Below, in pieces: positions 1-12,776 of a stretch of 64,000 bases of DNA. The stretch lies in assembly GCA_024509875.1 (NCBI GenBank), contig JAMPIV010022931.1:372001-436000 (forward strand). Reading direction: 5' to 3'. Position 1 is the first letter of the stretch, and each line of letters opens with the position of its first letter. The stretch is from Oreohelix idahoensis. Lineage: Eukaryota; Mollusca; Gastropoda; Stylommatophora; Oreohelicidae. The notes under the pieces were generated by a model that saw only the letters and a program-made list of their open reading frames with translations, made no database searches and was not told the origin of the DNA. A program made the translations under genes and the position numbers.

Positions 1-527
1 CCCTGACATTTCTGGGAAACGACATACACCCGACAACCTTGACCAGTGACGAGCGTGAGTAGTGTAAAAAGAACCAATACCGTCATTGGCAGCTGAGTTT
101 AATATATATGCTGCCACTTGAACTTCTTGTAAAAATTTACTTCCTATCACGACCGTGATGATAACTTTTTCTTGATCCATAACTATTCAAGTTATTTTCA
201 AATTGTTAAACTTAAATGATTATTACCTTTTTGTTATTTGTGATTATGCAAATTTAACTTCGATTTAATCATATTAAAATGTACTGCATGTTTGTCTCAG
301 TCAATTTACTACACACACTCGAAACAGAGCTATACCAGAATAATAAGAATTCCACTGAGTAAATCAGAGGTGGGGCTTGAACAAGCTAAGATCAATCATT
401 GTTTAATTCTTTACAAAAGTTGTCGGCAGATTCTAGAAATAACGTGCTCAGCCAAAGCAGCATTGTTTTCGCTTATCTGAATATCTCGTGAACACTCCAT
501 TGAGATAGAAGCGTCATTACCCTTCTA
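1..527. other. Unassigned non-coding stretch
   Basis: AT-rich DNA with only short open frames and no recognisable domain. No repeat shared with the rest of the window was noticed. Confidence 0.4.
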
Positions 528-736
528 CAGGGTGTTTATAAAGTCGCTGTGCAGTGAATTTGAAAAATATTTTAGAAATTACGTCACGAATGATGCAAAT
601 TTACGTCATGATATTCTGTGTTCCACAATCCCGTGTGCAGCATTACACAACAAGCTCCAATTGAAAACCACATTTCTGGTGACGTAGTCTCGCCCGGGCG
701 TAAATTTCACTGCACAGCGACTTTATAAACACCCTG
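528..736. mobile_element. MITE with 30-bp inverted ends, TA target duplication
   Basis: A 209-bp non-coding element. The left end begins CAGGGTGTTTATAAAG and the right end finishes with its exact reverse complement. Counting the adjacent A/T, the arms at 527-556 and 708-737 pair perfectly over 30 bp. The dinucleotide TA flanks both ends (526-527 and 737-738), the target duplication typical of Tc1/mariner elements. There is no transposase, so it would be non-autonomous. Assignment to Tc1/mariner rests on the TA duplication and the terminal bases only. Confidence 0.8.
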
Positions 737-738
737 TA

Positions 739-2457
739 TTTACAGATCTGCCAAGAATAATCAAGTGCGAAGGTAAAACACCTTTGAAGCCCATATTAGA
801 TACTCTTAAGTTTTGGCCACTGTTGGACCACTACTGCAAAGCAAGGGAGGCAATACCGTCACAAGCAGTTATGATAGTGAAAATATTGCCTCAACCATCG
901 GAGGGCCGTACAATAGCAACCACCTGGATTAAAGTTACAAGTGGTGCAGGAAATAATGTAACTAAAGAACGAAAACAACGGCAGAAAGTTAGTGAGGATC
1001 AAACATCAAATAGTTTTCGTTTCGTCCCAACTGGTGAACCAGGTCTGCATACAAATTTTGAGATTTTATAGAAGTGGTTAGGTGTGATTATGTAAGCTGC
1101 CAATAATGTAAATATTAGGCAGTATGTCTACATGGTAATCACCTACAGAAGGGCATTAACTGCCTTAGAAACAAACAACATGTTAGTAAGTTGATAATTT
1201 AAAAAAAAAATTGAAACTTTGTTTGTCTTTCAATCAATTAATATTATTAATAATATTTATTTACCAGTAAACATACCTTTTTCAGCTTATTGTACATTAA
1301 TAGTACATTCATTTATCTTTAAAATGACGTGTAATTTATAAAAATCTGTAAACAATTACAAAATTACAGCTTACTTTGTGCATACACCTACAGGATGAAA
1401 ATGGGAACACAATTTAATTAAGCCACAGAGTATTTTCCAACTCGATAGTGAATGTGTTAAGTATAATGTAGATGAGTGATGTTTAAATATAAATAAACAA
1501 ATAAAAAGGTATTAGATCAGTTTTACAAATTAACGGTACACAAGAATTCCGGCACGTTTCGGGTTTGACCCATCGTCGCCACAGTTACAAATAAACAACA
1601 AGGACAAGAAATATAGACAAGTTAAAGAAATATACGATAGACACTTCACAACACGTAATGTGTATATAATAACATACATGAAATATAACAACACAGGTGA
1701 AGAGCAATAAAAAACCAAGGAAAATACAAAAACCGAAAAAATATACTGACACTTAATTCAACAATCAACGAAAATCAAAAGCTGAAAATAGAATAACCAA
1801 ACAACAAGCCCCGATATGACACTATCGGCAAAAGATACAGAGAAGCGGTAAATACAATGACGACAGGAATCACAAATGTTGAGTACTTTATTACGATACA
1901 ACAATCTTGTAAGCTAAATAGCTTTTAACTAACTGTCTTTATTCGCTACACAACCAGCCATTGATGTTGTGAACTCTTATCAATTTTCCACACACCATTG
2001 CATCTAAATTTAAATTAATGAAGAAAAGTATGCCGTTCAACCTCTGATGGGTTATAATTAGGATAAATATTGTTTTCAATTCCAAATAATATGAACAACA
2101 GCCGATATGAGAAAGTGGCATCACATTTGTCAAATCATTGTAAATAGAGACAATCACAATTATGCATATACGTTAAATAAATAAAATAATAAAAAGGAAT
2201 AAAAAGAAATATATAAAAATATTTTTAAAATACACAAAAAAATTAAAATACAAAAAAAAATTTAAAAAAAAAAACAAAACAAAAAAAACCGAACAAAATC
2301 AAGAAGACACTGAACAAGAATAATATTAAAGAGGAGGGGTGTAAAGGCCTGGTGGTTCCAGTTATATAACTGACTTTAACAGATATTTAATTGTCTTTTA
2401 TGTGTCAAAAGCCATATGCATTGTAAGAACAGCATCAGACCTTCACATTCCCAGGCA
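739..2457. other. Unassigned stretch with A-rich low-complexity tract
   Basis: No gene supported. A 95-codon open frame at 784-1071 has no recognisable motif. About 2160-2310 is very A-rich low-complexity sequence on the plus strand. The last ~100 bp is probably 3' UTR of the minus-strand LINE fragment that begins at 2458. Confidence 0.4.
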
Positions 2458-2827
2458 CTATATATTAACATTTGTTCGTGTTAAATATTGTTTGACTATA
2501 TTATGCAGCTCCCTAGGTCTGTCTATTCTTAACACCTCTTCTATATTTGCAGGTAAGTTTTATGCTTGCAAATAATCTAATATTGGTATTCTCATTTGTT
2601 CATACCTCCTACATTTTAACAAGAAATGTTCTATATTATTGTCTTGAAGACATCCTGCACAGTAAGATTCTTCTATTCTGAAATTGTCTTTTCCCAGCTG
2701 TAGTCTGAGAAGTTTCTTATTACTTGGAATTTTCAATTCTCTAGATATCCGACATTTTCTTGTTGGAGCCTTGAACATCTTATATGCATGTCTTTGTTAA
2801 GTCATATTTTAATTAAGGGGAGTTAAG
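2458..2827 (-). pseudogene. LINE C-terminal fragment, part 2 (downstream of element A)
   Basis: Minus-strand remnant of a non-LTR retrotransposon ORF2 C-terminus. The frame 2778-2560 carries a Cys/His knuckle of the pattern C-x2-C-x7-H-x4-C followed by a Tyr, as at the end of jockey/I/R1-type ORF2 proteins. After a TAA the same frame continues with NLPANIEEVLRIDRPREL and stops at 2458, so the TAA is an in-frame nonsense change. The upstream RNase H part lies at 8996-9285 on the same strand, and LTR element A sits exactly between them. Clade not determined. Confidence 0.7.
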
Positions 2828-3846
2828 TGTTAAAGACTTGAATGTACGGGTCGGATTTTTGTACACGCTAGTAAACACGCTCTGCGTGATGAGAGAATTT
2901 CTTAGTTGGGAGCTGTATGCTCAGTAATTGTTGAACACAGCTCAACTGACTAGTTGTTAGTTTGTTTAAAAATATGATAAAGAAAACTGTTGGAATGTCC
3001 CTAGTGAGATTTTTGGGTAGGGACGGTTTGAGCTGAGCGGTGGTCTCTCGCGGCTAGCCCGCGCATGTGTTATTGGCTGAGCTGTACTGAAATACGGTAA
3101 CCTCGAGACAGTGCGTTCCTGGCAGTGTTCCGGGATGGTGGTTAGCCATGTTTTCGCTGTGTGTACCAGTGGATATCTTTTGTGAAAGGGAGAATCTAAT
3201 AGAGATTGAAAGTATTTTCAGGCCATGGATTGTAGGCCATTATTATTATTATGCATATTGCCTATGATGGAGTTTCTCCTGTTATCAGCAGATATATAGC
3301 GAGTTGCTGTGTAAGCAACCGGTGGGAGTCTTTCTGATACGATTCATATCCTAGAGGTTATGGTTTATTCCGGCCATCATCATCATTGGTTATAAGAATA
3401 TTTATGTAAACATTCTTCTCTGATGGATTACTGTGATTACTATGTACTGTGAGTGCTGGATGATATGATATATATATTCCCGTGGATTATGCACTCAGTT
3501 ATCTATGAATTTTGATGACCTGGTGTTTCATGATTGGCTGTGAAGTGTACCGTTCCTGATGTCGATGTTACTGTGTGAATAAACTATGTACTGTGAATTG
3601 GATACGAATACTAGTCTTGCCTGTTGGTCTATGCTTGACCGAACGTTGCTGTGGTGTGAGTGACTGTACCATAGACACACTTAAAGAACCTATACACATT
3701 CGCGTATATATATATTTACACATCTGTCGGCCACCTGTAAGCCCTACCATAAGCTGATTGCATTCATCAGCGAAAGATATTAACATTGTGTACCTGGTCC
3801 ACTCAACCTTTAACAGCGCCGGTCTACAAGGAAGCTCACTTTAACA
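2828..3846 (+). repeat. 5' LTR of element A
   Basis: 1019 bp, TGTTAAAG...CTTTAACA. Bases 3091-3846 reappear at 8196-8995 with small changes. AATAAA near 3578 (context GTGTGAATAAACT) is a candidate polyadenylation signal and is kept in the 3' copy. Confidence 0.8.
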
Positions 3847-4918
3847 GTGGTGAGCCAGCATTTTGGGGTGTTACCAACTACTGAAGGATATTATCTTACA
3901 AGTTCATGATGTCAAGTCAAGTCTCACAGTGTTCCCTGTACGTGTTGTATGTATACAAGTGTTTTGCAAGTTGACGTCATACAGTATTTTCAAGAATCTG
4001 AGAAGTGGAAAGTACCTGTTCCTGTACCTTGCAATGTTGGAGTTCTAGCACCCACCACCATTACAGTTCTTCAGATTTTATGACAACTGATGCTCATCGT
4101 TTTGGCGGGAAGGCCGGGATTTTTTCATTTATTGAAGATACGTGGTTTTGTTTGTAAACTGTGCCACTTTTTGTATATGTAACAGGCTTTCCTATATTAT
4201 GCATTACTTATTCTATTGAGTATTCTATGTTCTATGTTCCATGTCTATGCGGGCGGTAGGGAGGTCGATCTGACAAACGAGGTTCATCTCGAAGCTAATT
4301 TGGGCTCTTGTCAGATGTTCCATAGGATTTAGTTTGTGAGTGTCAATTGAGCGATAATTCCAGTTCAAGGCTAAAAACCTTGCTGAAGTTCAGATCGCTA
4401 CTTGGATCTTACGACAGTAATTGTTTAGGTGTAACGAAGCGTTTCATTGTTGTTATAGTAGTATTTTTTCTGTACCTTAGTTTTTGATTAATTTGTTTGT
4501 GGGTGTCTTTCTCTCTTTCCTATCTTTTATTTATATACAAATTTTTCGTTTATACACTGTGCTGTCGCTTGTCTTGTCATTCTATTCGTAGCTGTCATTG
4601 CAAGCTTTGCAATATTTTTTTTTTAGTTCTGCTTTATTGTTCAGTTGATTCTGCGAACGTTATCATTTGTTCTCTAGTATCTTGTCTTCGTAACTATTGT
4701 TCTAATTGCGTATATCGTATGTTAATGGTTTATTACTTATTGTGGGATGTAATGCATAGATAATTAATGGCTATATAATATTATAATATTGACTTCCCTC
4801 ATATTGATATGAATTTATAAAAGTTCTATAGACAGGAACGTGTTATACGGTAATTAAGGGATAATTTGATTTTTTTTAAATCAATATTTTTCTGAGTGAG
4901 TTGGGAAACTCATATAAA
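3847..4918 (+). other. Leader of element A
   Basis: Untranslated region between the 5' LTR and the Gag-like ORF, starting with the candidate primer site TGGTGAGCCAGC at 3848. It becomes T-rich after ~4440. No ORF with recognisable content. The equivalent leader in element B is 47399-48558. Confidence 0.55.
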
Positions 4919-6930
4919 ATGTCTACATCAGACATAATGTCCGCGCTGGAGGATATTCTTCAGGATGGTAAGGATTTTGAGAGATTACAAGGCCCAAATC
5001 TTGAGTATTTTGTATTAAACCAGTTTTTGATTGATGCGGCATCAAGACTTGAAGAGTTTGTGGATATTAATTTTCAGTCTGTTCCTCACATAATCATTAC
5101 TAGGAACCTTGCACAATTACCGCGTGAGCACCTTCGGTTTTTTCTTGCGGTACACCTCCACGTACCACATGGTCACATACTAGATAACATACACCGCACT
5201 ATACGCAATTACAAGGTTCAAGAGGAGCAAATAAAAGATAACAAACTGAGCGAACAGGAAAGGGAGGATTTTTTAGAAAGTATTGCTGAAGAGAGCGGAC
5301 TACATGAGACAGTGTCCAAACTTCAAAGTGTTCTACATAAATCGAACTTGGAACTTGCTGATTCGCAAGGAGCATTGAATTCAGCATTAAGCAGAATCAA
5401 AGAGTTTGAAGCTCAGATGGAAGATAAGCATGGCGAAGTTAGAAATCTCACGCAGGAAGTTCAAGAAAGGAAGGAGATGTGTGAGGAATTAAAAGTTAAG
5501 GCCTAGGAACGTGAAAAGTCCTATAATAAAACTCTTTTTGGTCTATTGGACGATAATATTATTCTCCATCGCCAACTTAAAGAGAAGAATACTGTATGTC
5601 CAGAAAAGGTTGATGAGCTTATGAATAGCCATGATAGTGAAATTGAGGCACTTCAACTGGAATTGACACAGTTGAGGGCACTGGCTGCTCAAGTCCAGGC
5701 TCTTCAGGCTCAATTGGCCCGACTTCAGGCACATATGGAAGAAGCGCAAAAGAAGAGATTAACGAAATTGGCACGACAAAGGAGAGCAAGGAATGAAAAG
5801 GATGAGAAGAAGAAGAGATTAGAAAAGTTAACGATGGAGAAAGAGGAAATGACTAAAATTGAGAAATCGCTCACGGAGGAAAGGTGCAAAATTTTGACAT
5901 TTGATAATTCAAATAAGAGGCAAAGTGAAGAAATTTCACTCAAAAATGTAGAAATTACGGAATTATGGAAAAGAGTTGATGGATTGTTGGATATTGTCTT
6001 AAACAACAAGATGTTGTCTGTTGTCAATTTTGACAGTGTTAGACATAAAGTTGATTATCAACACGTCCCAAAGGCAAAGAGTCAGCCATATGCACTCAAT
6101 GCTGACAGTAACATCAAATATAGGGTACATAAATCTTTTCGTGGCAAATACAATTTCCCACGTACTAACGATACTGCCTCTAATAGTACTGATTCTTGGC
6201 GTCAGGCCAACAAAAGTAATCCTACTGTAACTGTCAGTCTTGTAGATCACGGTAAAAACGCTGATAAATTTCGTGTCAAGGCTCCACAAACCAACCGTGC
6301 ATCTACTTTTGGAAATTCTGATAAATTGAAAACAGGGCATACAATTAGTAGTACTTGTTCCCGAAATAATACCCATTATGTTGGTAACCATAAAGATTCT
6401 GCAATTCCGGCTACTTATCATACTCAGCATAGTCAGTATGATACTTCGATTAAGCACATTCCCACATGCAAAAAAATAAACAATCTTGGTAGGAGAGATA
6501 ATCGTGATCTTAGACAGTACCAAGGGGGTTTATCAAGTTGGAATTTTCCTTCTCCACGCCTCGCCAAAACGAGGCAAAAGTTTTACATAAAAAAAATTAA
6601 ATAATAGTATTGATAGATCTCCTTATAATGGTAACTCTCCAAATGTTACATCGCATCGCCATGCTAACTTTGCTCAACATGAGCCCAAAATTATTAGTAA
6701 TCAAGGTAACAATAATAATAGTGTCTCAAATACTACTGCTTGCTCTGCTTTTGATTTCGAAAGAGCATCTCATTGCCGTGAGTGCATAACTTTGTTTCAG
6801 CCTACAGCGGTGACTACCTTGAGTTGCGGTCATCCTCTACCTAATCCTCCTGTTTTGTTTACACGAGACGGAGGAAGGTTTGTTGCTCATCATAAAGCGG
6901 CCGGAAGTTTACACAGCAACAGTTGGTAGG
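4919..6930 (+). pseudogene. Gag-like coiled-coil protein of element A (one stop, one frameshift)
   Basis: Homologue of the intact 645-residue ORF at 48559-50496. The likely start is ATG 4919; an upstream frame extension has no ATG. The N-terminal ~100 residues align with B around LQGP(N/Q)LE, FL(I/V)(D/N)A and DLAQL/NLAQL. They are followed by a long Glu/Lys-rich coiled coil interrupted by one in-frame TAG at 5504-5506. The frame then runs to a poly(A) run near 6585-6604, where a one-base frameshift leads to a stop. The shifted frame continues to TAG at ~6930 and ends with a Cys/His-rich tail containing CRECITLFQ and SCGHPL, resembling a RING/treble-clef half-site. By position it is Gag-like, but no CCHC knuckle or known Gag domain is recognised. 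Function is inferred from context only. Confidence 0.7.
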
Positions 6931-8195
<1,265 letters not shown>

Positions 8196-8995
8196 AATAC
8201 GGTAACCTCGAGACAGTGCGTTCCTAGGCAGTGTTATTGGCTGAGGTACTGGTACGGTTAGCCATGCGTTCCTTTTCGCTGGTGTTAGCCATGTTTTCGC
8301 TGTGTGTACCAGTGGATATCTTTTGTGAAAGGGAGAATCTAATAGAGATTGAAAGTATTTTCAGGCCATGGATTGTAGGCCATTGTTATTATTATGCATA
8401 TTGCCTATGATGGAGTTTCTCCTGTTATCAGCAGATATATAGCGAGTTGCTGTGTAAGCAACCGGTGGGAGTCTTTCTGATACGATTCATATCCTAGAGG
8501 CCATGGTTTATTCCGACCATCATCAACATTGTTTATAAGAATATTTATGTAAACATTCTTCCCTGGTGGATTACTAAGATTACTATGTACTGTGAGTGCT
8601 AGATGATATGATATATATATATATTCCCGTGGATTATGCACTCAGTTATCTATGAATTTTGATGACCTGCTGTTTCATGATTTGCTGGGAAGTGTACCGT
8701 TCCTGATGTCGATGTTACTGTGTGAATAAACTATGTACTGTGAATTGGATACGAATACTAGTCTTGCCCGTTGGTCTATGCTTGACCGTACGTTGCTGTG
8801 ATGTGAGTGACTGTACCATAGACACACTTAAAGAACCTATACACATTCGCGTATATATATATATTTACACATCTGTCGGCCACCTGTAAGCCCGACCATA
8901 AGCTGATTGCATCCATCAGCGAAAGATATTAACATTGTCTACCTGGTCCACTCAACCTTTAACAGCGCCGGTCTACAAGAAAGCTCACTTTAACA
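8196..8995 (+). repeat. 3' LTR of element A (5' part missing and rearranged)
   Basis: Matches 3091-3846 of the 5' LTR, with AATACGGTAACC at both starts and CTTTAACA at both ends. About 260 bp of the LTR 5' end are absent. A short stretch near 8220-8295 is shuffled: GTTATTGGCTGAG, which lies before the homologous segment in the 5' LTR, appears inside it here, and GTTAGCCATG occurs twice. Confidence 0.8.
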
Positions 8996-9285
8996 GTCTT
9001 AATTTCAGATTTTTATTCCACTCTGCTTTCCATTCATCTGTTATTAAATCTTTAATTAAGCTTTTTAATCTCTGATTTACTCGTCCCTACATTTATTAGA
9101 TTTTGATCAGATCTACCTTTCTTGGTATCTTTATCTGCCTTTTCATTTCCTTCTATGCCAATATGTAAAGGTATCTAAGCAATTAAGACTGAACATCCTC
9201 TGGAATATAAGTATGTAATAGCCAGAAATATCTCCTCCGCTATATCAGGTCTACTACATTCTCGTAAGTTTCTTACTTTCTTATT
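8996..9285 (-). pseudogene. LINE RNase H fragment, part 1 (upstream of element A)
   Basis: Minus-strand translation gives IPLHIGIEGNEKADK, the typical end of a LINE-encoded RNase H domain (H-x-G-I-x-G-N-E-x-A-D). Before it comes ECSRPDIAEEI and after it EWKAEWNKNLKL, which runs up to the border of element A. The reading resumes beyond the element at 2827 on the same strand. Several stops and frame changes make it a dead copy. Confidence 0.7.
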
Positions 9286-9290
9286 TACTT

Positions 9291-9993
9291 AGTCGTTCCC
9301 CTTCTACCATAAGGTGTAGAGGTTTGGCAGAGAGAGCGCCAGACTATCATATCGGCTGTCTTCCTCCTGGCCTGGTTCCATTCTAGTCCTCGATCCTTCA
9401 AAGATTGTCTAATGTTGTCCTCCCATCGGACTCTGTGTCGTCCTGGGGATCTGGATCCCTGGCTCTTTGTTTCTCATGCTTGTCGTGGTAACCGATCTTC
9501 CCCCATACTGTAGACATGGCCAAACCATCTTAGTTGGGACTGTTCTACTTAGGTCTGCAGGGGGTGGGATTTTAGGCCTTAACGTATCGTCTGGTTGCGG
9601 ACCATGTCTTTTCTTGTTACTTCAACCACCTTCCTCAGATACCTCATTTCTGAGGTTTGGATCTGGCTTTTATGGGTTGTAGTCATTGCCCATGACTCGC
9701 TTCCATATGTCAAGACTGGGAATTAGGTGGAGCGATATACAGCCATCTTCGTTTTCTTACCAACCTCTCTCTTGCTGAGGAATCCTCGATTTATGGCCTG
9801 AAAAAGTCTCACAGCTGCGCTTTTTGAGTGGCCAACTCTTCTTTGATGCCTCCATTTCGGTCTATTATTATAGACTCCGAGATATTTAAAGTGGTCGACC
9901 TGTTCCAGGATCTGTTTTCCCAGCTTAATCTGATGTCTTCTTTCTTCTCGTGATATCACCATGGATTTTGTTTTAGAGTTGCTTATGGTCATC
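9291..9993 (-). pseudogene. RTE-like LINE reverse-transcriptase C-terminal fragment
   Basis: Minus-strand remnant. 9992-9723 encodes KTKSMVISRE and ILEQVDHFKYLGV, the post-catalytic thumb region common in RTE-type endonuclease/RT proteins. A shifted frame then gives PVLTYGSESWAMTT and RYLRKVVEVTRKDMV, followed by RWFGHVYSMGEDRLPRQAW and a C-terminal WEDNIRQSLKDRGLEWNQA. Several frameshifts and stops; 5'-truncated. Confidence 0.75.
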
Positions 9994-10765
9994 CTGATTC
10001 TATAACCAGAAGAACATATAATACATTTTCATAATCTTTAAGGTATAGGATACAATGTTTCTATAATTTATAAGAGAACTATATCACCTATCTCTCTTAT
10101 AATGTTGGGAGTCCATCTCAGATTCTTTTAACTGTATGGATAAAGCTGTGCTGTCACGCTGCTGCTTCTTATGGAGCCAATTAACTTTGGAGGATACACT
10201 TACAGAAAAAGTAAAGATAGCTTGGTGTCGCAAAATTGGTTTCAAGTCATTGCAAATGGGTTCAGTTAGATTTATAAACCCATCTACGATCGAGTGACCG
10301 CTTTCAAAATGGCGGCGTATCAGCGAAATGTGTATCGGACAGAGGAAATCGCCAACGATAATAAAAACAGAAGGGAATCCGTATGAAAAGGATTTTACAT
10401 TTCAGTACAGGGAAGGATGGTGTATAACTGCATATAAGATGGAACGGTAGGAAGTTCTCATTTACGGAGATATATGCGTATTTCGGCTGCCCACAGTTAC
10501 GCTAAAAGCATGTAAACCCACTTCTGTTCTAAATATTAAAATCAACAAATAACAGTTTGGGAATTTACATGGATAGGAAGGTAGAGTTTTATCAGCTGTA
10601 TAAAACTAGATAAGATGGAACAATATGGATATTATATATGCCGAGAATGATAAAGGCAAAATTTCAGTCGACGCACAGATCGGCCGAAATCACTGTTCGG
10701 GAAGGATTTTTCAGGTTAGGTTTAGGCTGTGACGTCGGTACTCTCCGATACGTCCGCGCTTTGCG

Positions 10766-10773
10766 TATAAGTA
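10766..10773 (+). promoter_or_regulatory. TATA-like box in LTR 1
   Basis: TATAAGTA in a GC-richer stretch (GCGTATAAGTAGCGG), conserved in LTRs 2 and 4. LTR 3 has GTATTTAAAG instead. Transcription would start ~25-35 bp downstream; this is inferred from the motif only. Confidence 0.45.
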
Positions 10774-11495
10774 GCGGATCGGTAAACTGAGAGGGATACA
10801 CAACGAAAGAGGTTTGAGCCAGACTGGAGGCAGAGTTTCGCCACTATCCATGAATTGTGAGCGGATCGCCAGAAACATTTTTAAGTCCAGTATCTGAAGT
10901 CTGAGGGTAAGCGAAATTATGATAACTACCGTGTATAATATTTGTTATTTCAGGTTCATATAGAATTCACAAAATATGCCTGTATAATAGTCATTGATAT
11001 AATGTATTGTATTTTTAATATGATCTAACATGTGCATTGTGGATGATTGTTGCTTGTACAAAAATTAATCACAAATAGCCCCACAGCCTAATGAAGATAT
11101 ATTTATCATATTGCTTTATCGCTTACGAAGATAAAGGCAGTCCCATGGCAGAGATTGTCATAGGGAAATGAAGTGTTAGAAACTTCTTCATGGAAGATCC
11201 CAGTTTACGAGGTTAAGGTGACTAGTCCCCTTCCTCGCTGCCTTTGCCTTCCCTAGTTCGAGCGCACAACTTTGTACCCATTTACAGCTGGTAAACTGGA
11301 GTGTTCTACAGCCAGTTTCAGTAGAAAGCAACCTGATCACGTGGTCACTCACTTTCTTTATTTATGTATTATTTTGTGTAGATGCTAAGGATAGCATCAG
11401 TATTTGAATTGTACTTGATATATGATTGGAAGGATCAAGTTATAGAATATGAAGGGATGTATAGGAGCGGAATAAACCAGATGATGTTTATTACT

Positions 11496-11722
11496 GATAT
11501 GTTAATATTAATTCTATATCATTGAAATGATGTTACTTGCTATGACTGTATAACTTTGACACCTGATGACTGACTTGTCTGACTTATGTGCTAGTCAGTT
11601 ACACTTAATTGACATGTTAATATTAATGCTATATCACTGAAATGATGTCCTTACTTACTATGATTGTATAACGGTGACATCTGATGACTGACTGGTCTGA
11701 CATCTGTGCTAGTCAGCTACAA
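11496..11722 (+). repeat. 114-bp tandem duplication inside the LTR
   Basis: Two diverged units in a row, both starting near ATGTTAATATTAAT and both containing CTGATGACTGACT and GTGCTAGTCAG. Present in all four LTRs, so it predates the array. Confidence 0.8.
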
Positions 11723-12499
11723 GTCTAGCCAGATACTAGCCAAGGCTGATATGTTGCAGGTTCCATGAAATAACTCAAACCAGACTGTCCAGTATCAGAA
11801 GCCGGTGTAGTTCATCCGAGGCAATCCCACAAAAGTGCAGGACCCCAAAGAGTGAACTTCAACTGGTCATTGGCATCCCTACTGTTGGGCCTACCAAGTC
11901 TGATATCAGCAAAGGACAGTTTCAGCAGTATCAAGTTGATAAGATAAGTGCAGTTAAGACACTGACCACCATATTATGTGAAAACAGCAATAGTTGAAAA
12001 AATAATAACCATACAAACTCAGTCAACTGATGACAGTTATTTGTAAAGTCAAAGACTAAAAACAGTGTGATTGCAGTAACTGTAATATTCAAGATCTTGA
12101 AGTCTAAACAGACAATGATAGTAATTGTGTGAATACTTTTATATATATATATGTATATGCTCTTTTCCAACTAGTAGAAATAGAATATTAGTGTAATTAT
12201 TAAACTATTTTAACTGTACCTGAGGATTTATTCACTTCTTCCATTTGTGGTTTCAGTGAATGTTCATTTTACTTATCCCCTAGAATATAAGTAATCATAA
12301 GATAGTCACAGGGAGGAGACACCTTAAATCCTGGTACTACTTCTTACCAACTGGGCCAGGGTTTTCACAGTCTGACTATTTTTATGATAACAATACACCA
12401 GTGCTTATTTCTAAGACTGGGGTATTACTTGTAAGGTCAGAACTCTTTACTGGCATACTCTTACATAAATAAATAATTTTAAATAACCTCCCGCTACAG

Positions 12500-12519
12500 T
12501 GGGGGCTCGTCTGCGGGAT
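12500..12519 (+). promoter_or_regulatory. Primer-binding site, copy 1 (tRNA-Pro type, 2-nt insertion)
   Basis: TGGGGGCTCGTCTGCGGGAT begins one base after the LTR. It equals the tRNA-Pro site except for two extra bases (TG) after position 12. Copy 3 has the same form. Confidence 0.8.
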
Positions 12520-12776
12520 ATATCTTTGATATTCCTGAGCCAACTTTCTATTTCTGCTGTGTAGAAAAATTGTTTTTTCTTTTTTGAAAATTATTGGAAA
12601 GAGTTAACATAGTAGGAAAAAAATAATTTTTTAGGAGTAAAATGGAGTACAGATAAAGAAAGCAGTTTCATATATGGTGAAGTCAGTTTAATTAACTTTA
12701 ATTTTAAATAAGTTAATTATATTGTAGTAAATTAGTTTGAGTAAGATCGCTTGCCCTACTAGACTACAGATACATC

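Larger units (their letters stand above)
10226..12498 (+). repeat. LTR 1 of the array
   Basis: 2273 bp, TGTCGC...GCTACA. It contains a TATA-like motif at 10766, an internal 114-bp tandem duplication (~11496-11722) and AATAAA near 11471 and 12466. In its first ~1.7 kb its variants match LTR 4 rather than LTRs 2 and 3. Confidence 0.93.

Noticed and set aside
784..1071. 95-codon open frame
   Set aside because: No motif, no homologue in the window and no gene context; cannot be supported as a gene.
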